Origin: Paramacrobiotus richtersi
Taxonomy: Eukaryota > Tardigrada > Eutardigrada > Parachela > Macrobiotidae
Assembly: GCA_034698045.1 (NCBI GenBank)
Contig: JAQGAU010000643.1
Span: 1 to 25,345, forward strand
Direction: 5' to 3'
Length of the DNA stretch: 25,345 nucleotides
Below the pieces are notes generated by a model. The model saw only the letters and a program-made list of their open reading frames with translations, did not search any database and was not told where the DNA came from. This document shows positions 1 to 10,041 of this stretch, one piece after another. The stretch's first letter is position 1. The number at the start of each line of letters is the position of its first letter. The position numbers were made by a program, and so were the translations under genes.

Positions 1-807
1 TTGTCCCCGTCCTTACTGTTAAGTGTTAACATATCAAAATCACCTCAAACCGTCGCCCAAAGTATCGCCAGCTCAGCTTTTTGAACTGATTATGTACCTA
101 CAGAATAAGGATCCCCACCAGGATAAAAAGATGAAGCTGGCAAATTATGACGGAGTAACAAAATGAATTCCGGCTGATTCGATATGAAACGTTATTGTTT
201 TCGCTTTGGTACACCTTTCTGCTGCCTATCAGTTGTTTTGGGGCATGGTCTTTTTCTTTTCGCCGGCTATCGGTTGCAATATGTTTTCACCATAGATGTG
301 CAATTCAGAATCTTCGGATACAAACACGAAAAAAGTGGATTAAACGCAAACAGCAAATGTTCATGCTACGATACCGTAGGGAACTGCAGTATGTAAACGG
401 TGTGAGAACACGCACAACTCGTTTACGGCACCTGAGAATTATATGCCGAAGTCAAGTCACTTCTTTGTGCATGTTTTATAATATGTACTACATGACTAAA
501 AGCTACAAGTTATAAACCGTTAAATTATAAGTACTTGACTTTAAGGGTAACAAAGAGCGTTAGATGATACCTTAACATAACCAGATAAAATTAACGAATA
601 CCGGAGTATACAACCATAAGAAACTTACGTTGCGAGGTCGCTTATCATATAACAGTACTCCGAGTTGCTGATCGCCTTTTCGTAGCAACAAAGTAATTTC
701 AACGTAGTGTCTTGTAATTATATCTTAACAACCAAAAAACGGAATTCCCATGCACAATCACACAGCAGAATTCTTCGAACCCTGCAAACATAAAGAGCTG
801 GGAAAAA
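1..807. other. Left-edge non-coding stretch
   Basis: No gene can be supported here. Two overlapping frames near 184-515 are open. One encodes a hydrophobic run followed by a basic stretch, which superficially resembles GPCR TM5 plus the third loop. It lacks an ATG, TM6 and any class A motif. The remainder is AT-rich with stops in all frames. Confidence 0.5.
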
Positions 808-886
808 GCCACCAATGGGACTCGAGCTGCCATGATCTTCTTCGCTTGCTAACGTTAGGTTGTTTTACCAACTAAGTCACGGCGGC
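808..886 (-). tRNA. tRNA-like sequence, probably a decayed tRNA or tRNA-derived SINE head
   Basis: Read on the minus strand, the 79-nt unit starts GCCGCCG and ends TGGTGGC, and these ends form a complete 7-bp acceptor stem with two G-U pairs. After the first stem comes TGACTTAGTTGG, a good A-box match. Near the 3' end AGCTCGAGTCC resembles the B box. A T-stem ATGGG/CCCAT around a seven-base loop forms if two inserted bases are ignored. A run of five T (803-807) follows the acceptor directly, as a Pol III terminator would. The D-stem has two mismatched pairs and I find no credible anticodon stem, so a functional tRNA is unlikely. No second copy was seen in this window. Confidence 0.4.
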
Positions 887-1604
887 CGCTCGTTTCTTGT
901 ACACTTGTATTATTAATTATGATTAAGTGTAGACGTACCGTTATTATTAGGCTCATACCGACACTGCTCGCTCAGTAAATTCGAATCAGAAAATACCTGC
1001 CGTGCTTATTACTCTGTATAAATACATTATAGAACTGTTCTCTGATTACTCACAAGCCGCGTTATTCCGCAAGCTAGAGACGCAGTTGCGGCTGAAACAA
1101 AAGGATAAATAATATACGTATAGAGGTATAAAATTATAGGATTTCAGTATTACGTTTTAATCATACGGTATAATGAGTAAACCGTACAATTATTCTGTAA
1201 TTACTGGCTAGTGCAGCTATAGCGCGAATCCGCTCGCTGGTAATTAAGAGAAGACTTCTTGTGGCAAATACTCAACAGAGTCTGCATATACTTACTGCAC
1301 TGTATGTTAAATAAATAATTTATTGTTGCTAATATTACCACATACTACTACCTGACGTCGGCTAGCGAAGCCAGACTAAATTCTGCATATAATACGCGCG
1401 GTTTGTTGCAATGTAAAATACAGAAAAAAATGTATTTTAAAAAGTCGTTTCCCTACAGATTAGTACTTCTATGCACGTTGTGTTGAAATTAAATAATATT
1501 ATAACCCGCTTCCTGCTGTGTTAGTCTACTCAATATTTTGCCCAGTGTTTCGCGTAAGTCTGATTTGCTAGCAACGTACACGCTAGCAATGAATCTGCAC
1601 TATA
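887..1604. other. AT-rich spacer, nothing recognised
   Basis: No open frame of useful length, no RNA gene and no obvious repeat was seen. The stretch is AT-rich with scattered TATA-like runs that cannot be tied to a start site. Confidence 0.5.
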
Positions 1605-1859
1605 ATGATTTCTTGTTCCATTTTTTCACTGTTTGTTGTTGTCCTCGATGTCGCCGGCAACAACAACCGCTGCCACATTACAGATGCTAACCTTGGAAGT
1701 TTAGCAAATCCCAAATTCTCTTTTCTCATATATGGGAAACCGAACGTTCGCCACCTCTTTAAGGCTGTTAATACTTCCATACCATGTTATACCGAAGCTA
1801 CTGCTGACTGTGGTACTGTATCGTACTCGCAAAAATGTGAGAACGAACCTAAAACGTAG
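1605..1859 (+). CDS. Possible small secreted Cys-containing protein (hypothetical)
   Basis: An ATG-initiated frame of 84 residues. The first about 18 residues are hydrophobic (ISCSIFSLFVVVLDVAG), as in a signal peptide, with a plausible cleavage near residue 18. The remainder is polar, with Cys at about 23, 61, 69 and 78 and one N-glycosylation sequon (NTS near residue 56). I recognise no family. An opposing frame of 65 codons overlaps it, so its openness is weak evidence. AATAAA at 2140-2145 is the nearest forward poly(A) signal and is rather distant. It may be a real small secreted peptide gene, an exon of a larger gene, or chance. Confidence 0.27.
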   Translation: MISCSIFSLFVVVLDVAGNNNRCHITDANLGSLANPKFSFLIYGKPNVRHLFKAVNTSIPCYTEATADCGTVSYSQKCENEPKT

Positions 1860-2175
1860 TTGTCAGATTCGTTATCGGTAATAACACCTGTTAAAGTTTC
1901 ACACTGTCATCTGCGTCCTGTTAATCAGTCGCTTGGTAACTGGGCAGAGTACAATTGCTTGGTGTTTTCATGGTCTATCAGGTGTGACAACAGATAATCC
2001 ACGGTGAAACGTACGAGCTGGATGTGCACAGCATGACATAAATGATCACTACCATATCCGATGCAAAACAGCAGAACAATATTGCATATTATGGGCCATA
2101 GATAAACACAGCACTCGGACAATAGTTTTTGTGCGGAACAATAAAAATTAGCGGTGGTCATCGGTGACCATTAAT
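1860..2175. other. Spacer or 3' region downstream of GPCR-A
   Basis: This lies between the stop of GPCR-A (minus strand) and the possible small plus-strand gene. A 78-codon minus-strand frame at 1925-2161 starts with ATG and encodes Cys-rich hydrophobic sequence, but it has no recognisable motif and sits where the GPCR-A 3' UTR would be. I do not annotate it. Confidence 0.4.
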
Positions 2176-3400
2176 TTAGTCGTCCAAGGTTTGGTTGGTC
2201 GGGTGATGCGATCGCGATTTACCGGTTCTGGAGTCTGTGCCGGAACCAATCCTCGTAGTTGCGCGGATGCTCTTCCTGCCAAATAACCGCAGCAGTTCCG
2301 CTCTGTAATCCTCCTTCATTAAAATAAAAATTATCTAAAACGAAGACCACAAATCACCATAAAGAATAACTTCCAAAAACTTAGTCACAGAAATAAACAA
2401 TCTGTCCCTGTAGCAAAGCCACTCAATTGTCAAAGTTAATACAAAATCTGGATGCATACAGATTTCCATAGTGAATGCTTGCAATTAACAGACTGCACAG
2501 TTCCCTTACCGGTGTCGTGCTATATCCAAGCATCGGCAAGGTTGCCAACCAGAGCGCTGTCAACGGAAACAACACCTGGCGATCATCAATAATCGGTGTT
2601 ATTGTTACCAGAATCGGCATGACCAAGAAACATATCGTACTCCACAAGAATGACACACACAGAGTGTTTGCCGTGATAACCCGTTTCCTCTCGATCCGTT
2701 GGATACTGGCTTGTCTCTCATCCGACACACTGGTTGCTTTCCTCACTACCATTTTCACATAGACGACAATGTATGATACTGCTGTAAACGCTGATGGCCC
2801 ATAAAACCCAATCAACATTACCGCAAAACCAAGCCTTCCGTTTGGATAAGCAGTGCAATTTCCTAATGGTGTTGGCCCATACACGGCGCCAATACCAAAA
2901 ATCCCGAAACCCGACAACAGTCCAGCCAAACACCATAAAATAACCACGGCCACAATCTCCTTGGTTTTCTCGGCGAACGCGCTATACCGATGGGGCAAGC
3001 ACAGCGCCACTACCCGGTTCGCAGCGATGTATGCATCCAGCCAGTTTCCCGCATAACGACATGTCATCATGATCCACATGATTGCGTTGCAGTTTTTGGG
3101 ATTTATAAATTTGTGCTTGACTTCTCTTTCGTAGATTCCGATGCCCAATATGGGGAAACTGACAAAGCACAGGAAAGTGTAGGTAGCTAGGCAGTGGGCA
3201 ATTAACAGACCGCAACCAGTGCGAAGTTTCTTATTGGACGCAATCAGAACCACGATGAGGAGATTTCCAATGGCCCCTCCGAAACATAGAGTCATGTAGA
3301 TTGAAAACCATTCTGTTACGCGACCGATCGGGAGGTGGATATCCGAGCTATTAAACGCAGAGTTTTGGGGAAAGGTCACATTTTGTAAGTCCCATGACAT
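2176..3400 (-). CDS. GPCR-A: rhodopsin-like (class A) G-protein-coupled receptor, two exons
   Basis: An orphan seven-helix plasma-membrane receptor of 349 aa. Exon 1 is 3400-2510 (297 codons) and exon 2 is 2334-2176 (52 codons plus stop). The GT-AG intron of 175 bp is phase 0 and follows P297 of TM7. The N-terminus carries sequons at N7 (NVT) and N17 (NSS). Structural landmarks are N46 (1.50), C104 (3.25), R129 (3.50), W156 (4.50), C182 (ECL2), P202 and Y210 (5.50 and 5.58), and P262 (6.50). Unusual positions are Y74 for D2.50, N128 for D3.49, V260 for W6.48, T296-P297 for the NP of TM7, and Phe for Y7.53. Exon 2 encodes helix 8 (MKEDYRAELLRLFGR) and a basic, Ser-rich tail with TRIGSGT. It is the close paralogue of GPCR-B, on the opposite strand. 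The ligand is unknown. Confidence 0.93.
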
Positions 3401-4553
3401 GATGAAGTGATTATGTTGTAGTCTTGTAGACTGTAAAATTTAGTATGACCGATGTCCCAATAACAGCAAAGCAGAAAGCAATGGATATTGTGACTGGTAA
3501 TTCTGTCTTCATATACGATCAAACAAGTGCGCAGTACCATCAAACAGGCCGACGGGACTTTCCAGTTAATGTACGCGCACTGCGGGCGTACAATTAAGGG
3601 CGCGCGCTTTGCGGAACGGTATTAGTTCGGTATATACCAGCTACCATAAACCCCGCCTGTCCTTAATGGATTTCCTTTCCTGAAAGAGGGCATGTCCATT
3701 AGATAAGAACTGTCATGTCTTTTTTGTACAGGATCTTGTCTACAGGTTACATTACCGAAAGATGACGACAACGGCCAGGAACAAAGGTCGGTGGCACTGA
3801 CACTTGCAAGCCGCCAGCGACAAATACAACCACTTCTTGCATGAGAGTGCTGGTCCCAACAAATCGTGTGACTGACCATTAGTTACTTAATTTAATTGCA
3901 TTTGCAACGGTTAACGATCTCATGACTTTCACTGCGGACGTTTTAGTTCAGCTGATATCCCCTGGCCCAATGCAGTAAATTGTAAACCGATTGTAAATTA
4001 AAATCGGACAATAGTAACACTCGATAAAACAAACAGTTTCCGGTACATACGAATCATTATAGGCACATAAAGTGTTGTACGCTGTTGTAGTGTACGCTGT
4101 TGCCATTGCCCACTGCCACCGGTGACGGTCATCGTTACAGATAATAATATCGCTGCTTTCCACAATCCACAGGAAACTCTTGCACCTCTGCTAAGCGACT
4201 GGCATAGCACCTGCACTTTCATTGCAGTCTTGTTTTTTATCGACACTGTGGAGTTCGAGCACTTCGACTGTACTTACAATAATTTATAAAGATTTGTTCT
4301 CTACTTTTGTATGAACTTCAATCTTCGCTAGTTCAGGACTTGTTGGCATACATATCAGCACAACTGTGCACGAGCGCTGTTAAATACTAGAAGGTAAGGA
4401 GTGCGTTGTGGGTTCCTCATTTTTTTGTTCGTAGTTTCGTCTTTCTTCATATGAGCGGACTGTCCGAGTTGAATCACGAATGATAGCATTAACTTAATTA
4501 GCTTCAGAAACGTGTTCATAGAAGTTTGATATTCCAGAGAACTATCAACTACC
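3401..4553. other. Intergenic region between divergent GPCR-A and the PVVSQ gene
   Basis: This should contain the promoters of GPCR-A (leftward) and the PVVSQ-family gene (rightward). TATATA near 3630-3637 is a TATA-like site of uncertain use. A short direct repeat of GTACGCTGTTG occurs twice near 4078-4102. Minus-strand frames of 68-85 codons (3622-3879, 3948-4163, 3998-4246) show no domain. TTCCAG at about 4532-4537, just before the ATG at 4554, could be a 5' UTR splice acceptor. Confidence 0.4.
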
Positions 4554-5751
4554 ATGGGCAATACGGACAGTATTCCTGTGGTATCTCAGCTGAAATCCGC
4601 CGTTCAGGCGGCGTCTGGCGATCTGTACGGGGCTCTCCAGACACAGGAGAACTTCACTCGTCAGTGCCCCATCGTCAGCCAGATGCGGACAGCTATCGAG
4701 GATGCGGTTCCTGCCGAAGAACGGCGACCTGACACGGTCTGGAACGCCGTGGCGGACGTGATACCAGTTGTAGGCCACGTTAAGGGAGCAGTCCATTATG
4801 GAATGGGCGATCATCCTGCTGGAGAGCGCGCCATGAAGATGGCGAGTCGGACTACGGGGATGGTACTGGGAACAGCTGCGGGAGTGCTCATGAAAGGACC
4901 TAATGGAGCTGGGGCAGGTAACAATTGGTTGTCAGTGATCATACGTAGCTGGTCTGTGGTTCTGTGAAATTTAAGGTAGGACGTTTTAGCGGCGTTCTTT
5001 TCTCGCTGAGTCGTACGTTATACAATAGTACAATGACAAGTACATGCAGTGTGCTATAGCGTTTTCCTACTGCTTCCCGTCTCGATCCAGTAGCTGCGTT
5101 CCACTGTCTGTGCGTTAACGTTGATGCTCAGCGCCACATGTCAAAGTGCGTTGGGAGAAAACATCAAACGCCGTGCCGACATTGACGCGATTGAATGGAT
5201 CGAGACGGTCGGACCAGGCGGAAAACCCATTACTTGACAGCAGCAGTGTATCATTTACGCGCGAGCTCAACATTACAATATGACGTAGTTGTATGCTACC
5301 GTTCATTCAGATATTTATTTTTATTTATTTCATTTCAAGCAGACAAGCCAGTACTCTGTAGACCTGAACTTTCACAACAGATCCACTTGGATCAACAACT
5401 GTTTGTTGCTGCGGCATTATGGCTTACAGTTGCTGACCGATCCGTTTTCTATCGCTTCCTTCTTGTTAATCGTGTCCATCGTTACTGTTTGTCGGGATAC
5501 GAGTGTGACCACTATGAGCGCATAAAAACAGGTAATTGAAAAGTCATAAGACGGGTGTTGTTTCAGGGGCGGAAGCCGGGAACACATTCGTCGATACGCT
5601 AATCGACATCTCCGAGCTGGCCATCCGTAATGAAATCACGGCCGGTGAAGCGTTCGATCGGAGCATGCAGTCCGCCGTTGAGTGCTGTGATCTAGGGCGG
5701 AAGCACCCGATCAGTGGCGGGGATGAAGGGCAGGCCAGTGGAGCCGCTTAA
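4554..5751 (+). CDS. PVVSQ/PVVGHVKG-family uncharacterised protein, two exons, putatively N-myristoylated
   Basis: A protein of 182 aa. Exon 1 is 4554-4917 and exon 2 is 5567-5751. The 649-bp GT-AG intron is phase 1, and joining across it keeps the frame and restores a Gly-Ala-rich segment. The ATG lies in a strong context (ACCATGG). The N-terminus MGNTDS fits an N-myristoylation site (Gly2, Ser6), so membrane anchoring is inferred. Two related motifs, PVVSQLKSAVQ (about 8-18) and CPIVSQMRTAIE (about 38-49), are spaced by a GD..GA.QTQENF segment. IPVVGHVKGAVHY (about 72-84) follows, then a hydrophobic Gly-rich stretch (about 96-125). I recall this arrangement from uncharacterised invertebrate and fish proteins, where the Gly-rich part may be membrane-active; no function is established that I know of. 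It sits between GPCR-A and GPCR-B with no evident functional link. AATAAA at 6029-6034 may end the transcript. Confidence 0.85.
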
Positions 5752-6557
5752 ATGGATCTGTTTTTTTATCTTAATGAGCGTCGTTCACGCTTGTTGGTGT
5801 GTTGTTGATGGTTTCGTACTTCTGTTAGCAAAATTATGTACTTCTACAGCTGCGTAAGCAGATGCTTCAAAGTACTGTATGTGTACTTCTATGGTCTTTA
5901 TTTTCCATATTTTGAACAGATGTAAATACATGATTGCTGTAGTTCGATGTGTTGTTTTCGTTCTCGCTCATCCGTGTGGCCTTGTGGTACACAATGAAAT
6001 TGACCTATCATCTATGTACATGCACATTAATAAAACTGTATATATTACGCGCCGGGGACAGGGAAACAAGGAGTTTATACTGTTGCAGAATGTTGCAGAA
6101 AAGAACAAACTGGCCATTATTTTTGGACAACCAGCTAGTTTTTACACAAAAAAAAATATTATATCAAATAGTATTTTGGTCGTAACAGATCCGCAGTTGC
6201 AGTCAGTATGTTGGGATATTTTCCACAGAAAACCCTGTAGAACATTTAGGTTCACCGCTTATGCACTATAATTAGCAAAACCGTCCCATATCTGAGGTCC
6301 TGTTCTCGCAGAATCCAGTACAGCACTGGAAAATGGGTTTTAGTTAAATGAATACCCCATGCCGTCCAAATGAAGTCCTTCCCTTTCATCTCAGGCGGAA
6401 ATCCATTAACGAGATCCGCATACTGTACTGATTTCCCGTACTCTTTGATTGTCACCCAAAAAAGAATACTGCAGACGTCAGTGGATCCATTCGGACGGGA
6501 CCGTTTGCAAGAAGGCGACATTATTCAATAGGACTTGGAAAAATCCTGTTCTAAATT
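5752..6557. other. 3' flank of the PVVSQ gene and upstream region of GPCR-B
   Basis: The first part is probably 3' UTR, with AATAAA at 6029-6034. Frames at 5879-6271 and 6252-6521 are open but lack motifs and run on opposite strands. The last few hundred bases should hold the GPCR-B promoter and 5' UTR. I see no element here matching the block found upstream of GPCR-C, D and E. Confidence 0.4.
6029..6034 (+). terminator. Poly(A) signal AATAAA, probably for the PVVSQ gene
   Basis: A canonical hexamer 278 nt after the stop at 5749-5751, on the same strand, and well before the next plus-strand gene. Confidence 0.4.
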
Positions 6558-7762
6558 ATGGCCTCACATGATGCAAAAGTTCTCAATGTGACCTTTCCTA
6601 CAGTTCCCTTATACAACTTCTCTAACCCGCTCTTCCCAGCTTCTCGTGTCAAAGAATGGCTGTCATTGTATTTGATTTTGTCTTTCGGCGGAGCTCTCGG
6701 AAATCTATTAATTGTAATTTTAATCACATCCAGCCATAAACTTCGCACCGGTTGCGGACTTTTGATTGGCCATTGTCTTACGTCTTACGCTCTGCTGTGT
6801 TTTGTCAGTTTTCCGATACTAGGAATAACAATTTACGAAAAACAGATCCAAAGGAAGGAGATCAATGTCAAAAGTTGTGGTGTTATCATGTGGATTATGA
6901 TGACCCTTCGGTACGTTGGAAACTGGCTGGACGCGTACATTGCTGTAAACCGCGTTGTTGCTTTATGTATGCCCCATCGATACCGAGCGTTTGCCGCGAA
7001 AAACAAAGAGCTCATCGTCATCAGTATTCTATGGTTATCCGCTGGAATTCTAGCGGTTTTCGGGTGGTTTAGTTTTGGATTAATCTACGCACCAACCCCA
7101 CTGGGAAACTGTACTATCTTTCCGAATGGGCGGCCTGGTTTCCTAATGCTTCTTATTGGGTTCTACGGGCCCGCAGCTCTTACCACTACTGCCTATGTGG
7201 TAATTTATGTCAAAGTCTTGATTAAGAGGAAAACCGTTGTGGCCGACGCGAGGGACCCCGGTATTCGAAAAATCGAAAAGAAACGCATGACCACGGCTAA
7301 TGCCATGTGTGTCTCATTCTTGTTGTGCACCGGGTGTTACTTGGTTATGCCAATAGTCGTGGCGTGTTTTCCTGTGATTGACGATAAAGTGATCATGTCA
7401 CCGTTAACAGCAATGTGGTTGGCAGCCCTACCTATGGTTGGATATAGTACGACACCGGTAAGTAATAGCCTATCGCTTTTACACGCAGTGGGAGCTCTTT
7501 CTGTCACTCTTTCTTCTATGATTCTCTGATTTTTTCTATGACTGATTTTTATGTTTTTTTTCTCGGTGGTTGTCAAGTAATGTTTTATGATTTTTAGGTG
7601 ATCTTCTTACTGATGAAAAAGGATTATAGATTGGAGCTTCTACGACTGTTTGGAAGGGTTTCCCAACGAGAAAATACTAGGATTGGTTCGGGAACTGAAT
7701 CCAAGCAAGGTCGCTCGCGATCGCATCCGGCAACAAAAGAAGCGTACGAGATACGCGAGTGA
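6558..7762 (+). CDS. GPCR-B: rhodopsin-like (class A) receptor, two exons, paralogue of GPCR-A
   Basis: A 354-aa orphan receptor. Exon 1 is 6558-7457 (300 codons) and exon 2 is 7598-7762 (54 codons plus stop). The intron is 140 bp (GTAAGT...TTTTTAG), phase 0 after P300. Sequons are at N10 (NVT) and N20 (NFS). Landmarks are N49, C107, R132, W159, C185, P205, Y213 and P265. Replacements are Y77 at 2.50, N131 at 3.49, V263 at 6.48, T299-P300 at 7.49-7.50, and Phe at 7.53. The third loop is short and basic (IRKIEKKR). Exon 2 gives helix 8 (MKKDYRLELLRLFGR) and a tail with TRIGSGTES and SRSH, nearly the same as GPCR-A. The tail conservation suggests a shared cytoplasmic partner. ATTAAA at 7972-7977 may be the poly(A) signal. 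This is the apparent parent type of the broken copy at 16509-16902. Confidence 0.94.
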
Positions 7763-8594
7763 CGTCTAAAATCCGTTTTTAATTACCAGACCATTAACGA
7801 CAAAGAATTAGCGCTGATAGCGTACTATTATTAACCGTCCTGCTTTCAGCTTGCTACTACATATGTAGACCGCTTTGTTTGCGCCGCGTACAAGGCTTAT
7901 GCTTTTCCGGACCTTATTAATTTTTATGCATACCTTCCTGTTTATCCTTCGTCTTGGTCTGATAAACTCATATTAAAAGTCTGCAGTCCATTGAACCTTG
8001 GACTTTCTCGAAGCGCAATAGTGCTATGTGGACCCTGTGTTAGGGCACCTTTAGAGGGAACGCTTCAGAAACATGAAAAAAACTGCTCCTTCGAAGGAGA
8101 ACGACAATGGTTCGGAGATGAGTGACAGTCAGTAAGGAAGCGGCTGACGGGAATTGTACCGGAACGTAATAGCAACAGGAGTTTATTGGCTTCTTGCACG
8201 GGGATTCAGCCCCCGCGTTCGACTAAAGTGATGTGCACACCACAAAGCCGAAATGACCAAAGAAAACAGCGATTGTGCTACGGGGTTTTGCTTTTACCGT
8301 ATATAGGTCATACAATTTAATATAGTATTTGGAGCTAGGTACATAGCGCTATGTATTGCTTTTGGTAGGCATTTCATAAGCGCCTACAATTTACAGCACC
8401 GATGAGGATTTTTGCTTTTTTGCATTGATCCAGGATTTTGAAAGTTATTTGGGACAAATTGGGTGAAATACAGTTAGACATGCTGTCATGCGAAAACTAG
8501 CTGATCCATCGTCGCTATGCCGAAAAACAGGAACCGATCGTCGCGATCAGTATCGGTAGTTTAACAAGCCAGAGGAGACCGAAAGGGCATCAAA
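7763..8594. other. 3' flank of GPCR-B and spacer
   Basis: No gene is supported. The only structured element noticed is a 5-bp, 7-nt-loop GC hairpin at 8199-8215. It resembles a tRNA T-arm on the minus strand, but no acceptor stem, A box or anticodon arm accompanies it. A 15-codon upstream frame starts at the ATG at 8518 and ends before the ORF at 8595. Confidence 0.4.
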
Positions 8595-9041
8595 ATGCCT
8601 GCCCGATATGGCACAGAAGTAACCGCTCCGGAAGTGAACAATAGTAACGAAGTGCAGCTCCCGTTAGTACTGGAACTGCTTGCGAATCAGTCTGTCTGTC
8701 TGTCTGGTGAATTGGGGTCAGCTGCGATGGAATCCGTCACGAAGAGCGTGACTAATAACCATTTGGTCAAAACGAGCCCTTCTCATGCGGAGGAAGTACC
8801 GGATGCGAAACTCGAACGTTCATCTGGACGTTTATTGAGGACAAGCGCAATAAACGGAAGACGAAAGCCGAACAACGGACGGAACAAAATTCGAATCCCA
8901 CAAGACGAATTCGTGTCTTTTAACGAATTAAGCTTTCCCTACATTGTACGGGCTGCTTTTTCTACGGATGATTTACACTGTTTTTATCCGGGGGTGCATG
9001 CGTTTTATCAGTTTTTATCATGCTACTGCTATGACCAGTAG
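8595..9041 (+). CDS. Hypothetical 148-aa open frame, possibly an exon
   Basis: An ATG-initiated frame of 148 codons, the longest one here that is not explained by a receptor. The encoded protein is hydrophilic and Ser/Asn-rich in the first 80 residues. A basic stretch (GRRKPNNGRNKIR) lies around residues 89-101, and the C-terminus is aromatic and Cys-containing. No domain, signal peptide or membrane segment is visible. A GTCT microsatellite at about 8690-8705 lies within the frame. It lies before GPCR-C with no shared motif. It could be a single-exon gene, the first exon of a spliced gene, or a chance frame. Confidence 0.4.
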   Translation: MPARYGTEVTAPEVNNSNEVQLPLVLELLANQSVCLSGELGSAAMESVTKSVTNNHLVKTSPSHAEEVPDAKLERSSGRLLRTSAINGRRKPNNGRNKIRIPQDEFVSFNELSFPYIVRAAFSTDDLHCFYPGVHAFYQFLSCYCYDQ

Positions 9042-10041
9042 AAGACTATGATTCTCCAGTGAGGGAGTGGTGAAGCAGAGTAAAGTTATCTCAATTCGTG
9101 ACACCTTATCGGAATTAGAATGGGGTTCAATTATTATTGGCGCGAAAGGTTTTAACAAATAAACCAGCGGGAGCAAGTTCTCAAGAGCAGCAAATGTCAC
9201 TGCTATACATACAGATACATAACGTAGGCACGGATTAAATTGTGTGGCAGTGATACAAACGTCGGAATAATATTATGCTATTAATTCTGCGAATCGGTTT
9301 GCATGCACGGCATCCCCATTGTCCCATTTATATTAGAATGTACTGACTACGATCCATACCGCCCACGCTTTCCGTAATAACATTGATCAAAGCGGAAATT
9401 AGGCGCATAAGTAGGTATTCCTGATTCAGTCTGATATGGACGATCTGCGGTGTGGCTCGAACAGGTTACAATTCTGGGAAAACTAAGGGCACACATCGCA
9501 AAACAAGTTCAGTCTCTACGTAATGGTATTAAGCTCTCTGTCAGAAATAATCGGTTTTATACGGCCAAAGGCTCCCGGACCGGGACTACCAGTGTTTATC
9601 AGTCAGTGGGGCTCGTTGTCCAAGATACGCCATCTCCACTTTATTGGACTAAACACTCCTTCACTTTATTACAATTCCTTTAATACCTTGAAATTCATAG
9701 CGATGTGCATCCTTCAATTAGCTAGTGCCAATCAGACACGATGTACACAATAACCTGATAATCTTTACACATCTTGTTGCAACCATGCATCTGTCAGAGC
9801 GATGTAACACTATCTTTTTGCAAGAAACACTGTGGGTACGCTTCGCTCCACGGTACAAAATCGTACAAGTTTGCCGGGTTTTTCAGTTTGTTGTCCTTGT
9901 AACTGTTTAAAAAGTTAATCTACGCGTTATTTATCTGAATTTATTGATTTCATGCGCCAAAACTTGGAAGCATCAAAGACCCAACGTTAACCAGTGGAGA
10001 TCAACTAGTACGTCATAAACGGATGTATTTGTTTCATCAAT
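9042..10041. other. Upstream flank of GPCR-C, shared with GPCR-D and GPCR-E
   Basis: Apart from short frames without motifs, this holds stretches alignable by eye to the flanks of GPCR-D and GPCR-E. One is the block around 9184-9325 with ATTCTGCGAATCGGT at 9284-9298. A second is at about 9697-9770 (GTGCATCCTTC...TTAGCTAG), matching 18779-18850. A third is the proximal block ACTTGGAAGCATCAAA at about 9962-9977, matching about 19048-19063. It is probably promoter and 5' UTR DNA carried along with the duplications. Confidence 0.5.
9284..9298 (+). promoter_or_regulatory. Conserved upstream 15-mer, copy 1 (GPCR-C)
   Basis: ATTCTGCGAATCGGT lies about 745 bp before the GPCR-C start. It is identical at 12910-12924 and 18312-18326, at similar distances from GPCR-D and E, within a longer, less conserved block that continues with GCACGGCA downstream. 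A regulatory role is inferred only from better conservation than its surroundings. Confidence 0.35.

Noticed and set aside
104-166. Possible 20-codon terminal exon after CTACAG at the left edge
   Set aside because: Too short to judge, no homology recognised and the rest of any gene would lie outside the window.
184-515. Hydrophobic then basic open frame resembling TM5 and the third loop of a GPCR
   Set aside because: No ATG, no other helices nearby, an overlapping frame equally open, and no class A motif. Composition alone does not support a receptor fragment.
3622-4246. Minus-strand frames of 71-85 codons upstream of GPCR-A
   Set aside because: No signal peptide, domain or splice context. 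They lie in the expected promoter region of GPCR-A.
8199-8215. Hairpin like a tRNA T-arm on the minus strand
   Set aside because: No acceptor stem partner at the right distance, no A box and a poor T-loop.
8887-8902. TTCGAATCCCAC resembling a B box
   Set aside because: No complementary T-stem and no acceptor or A box. It lies within the 8595-9041 frame.
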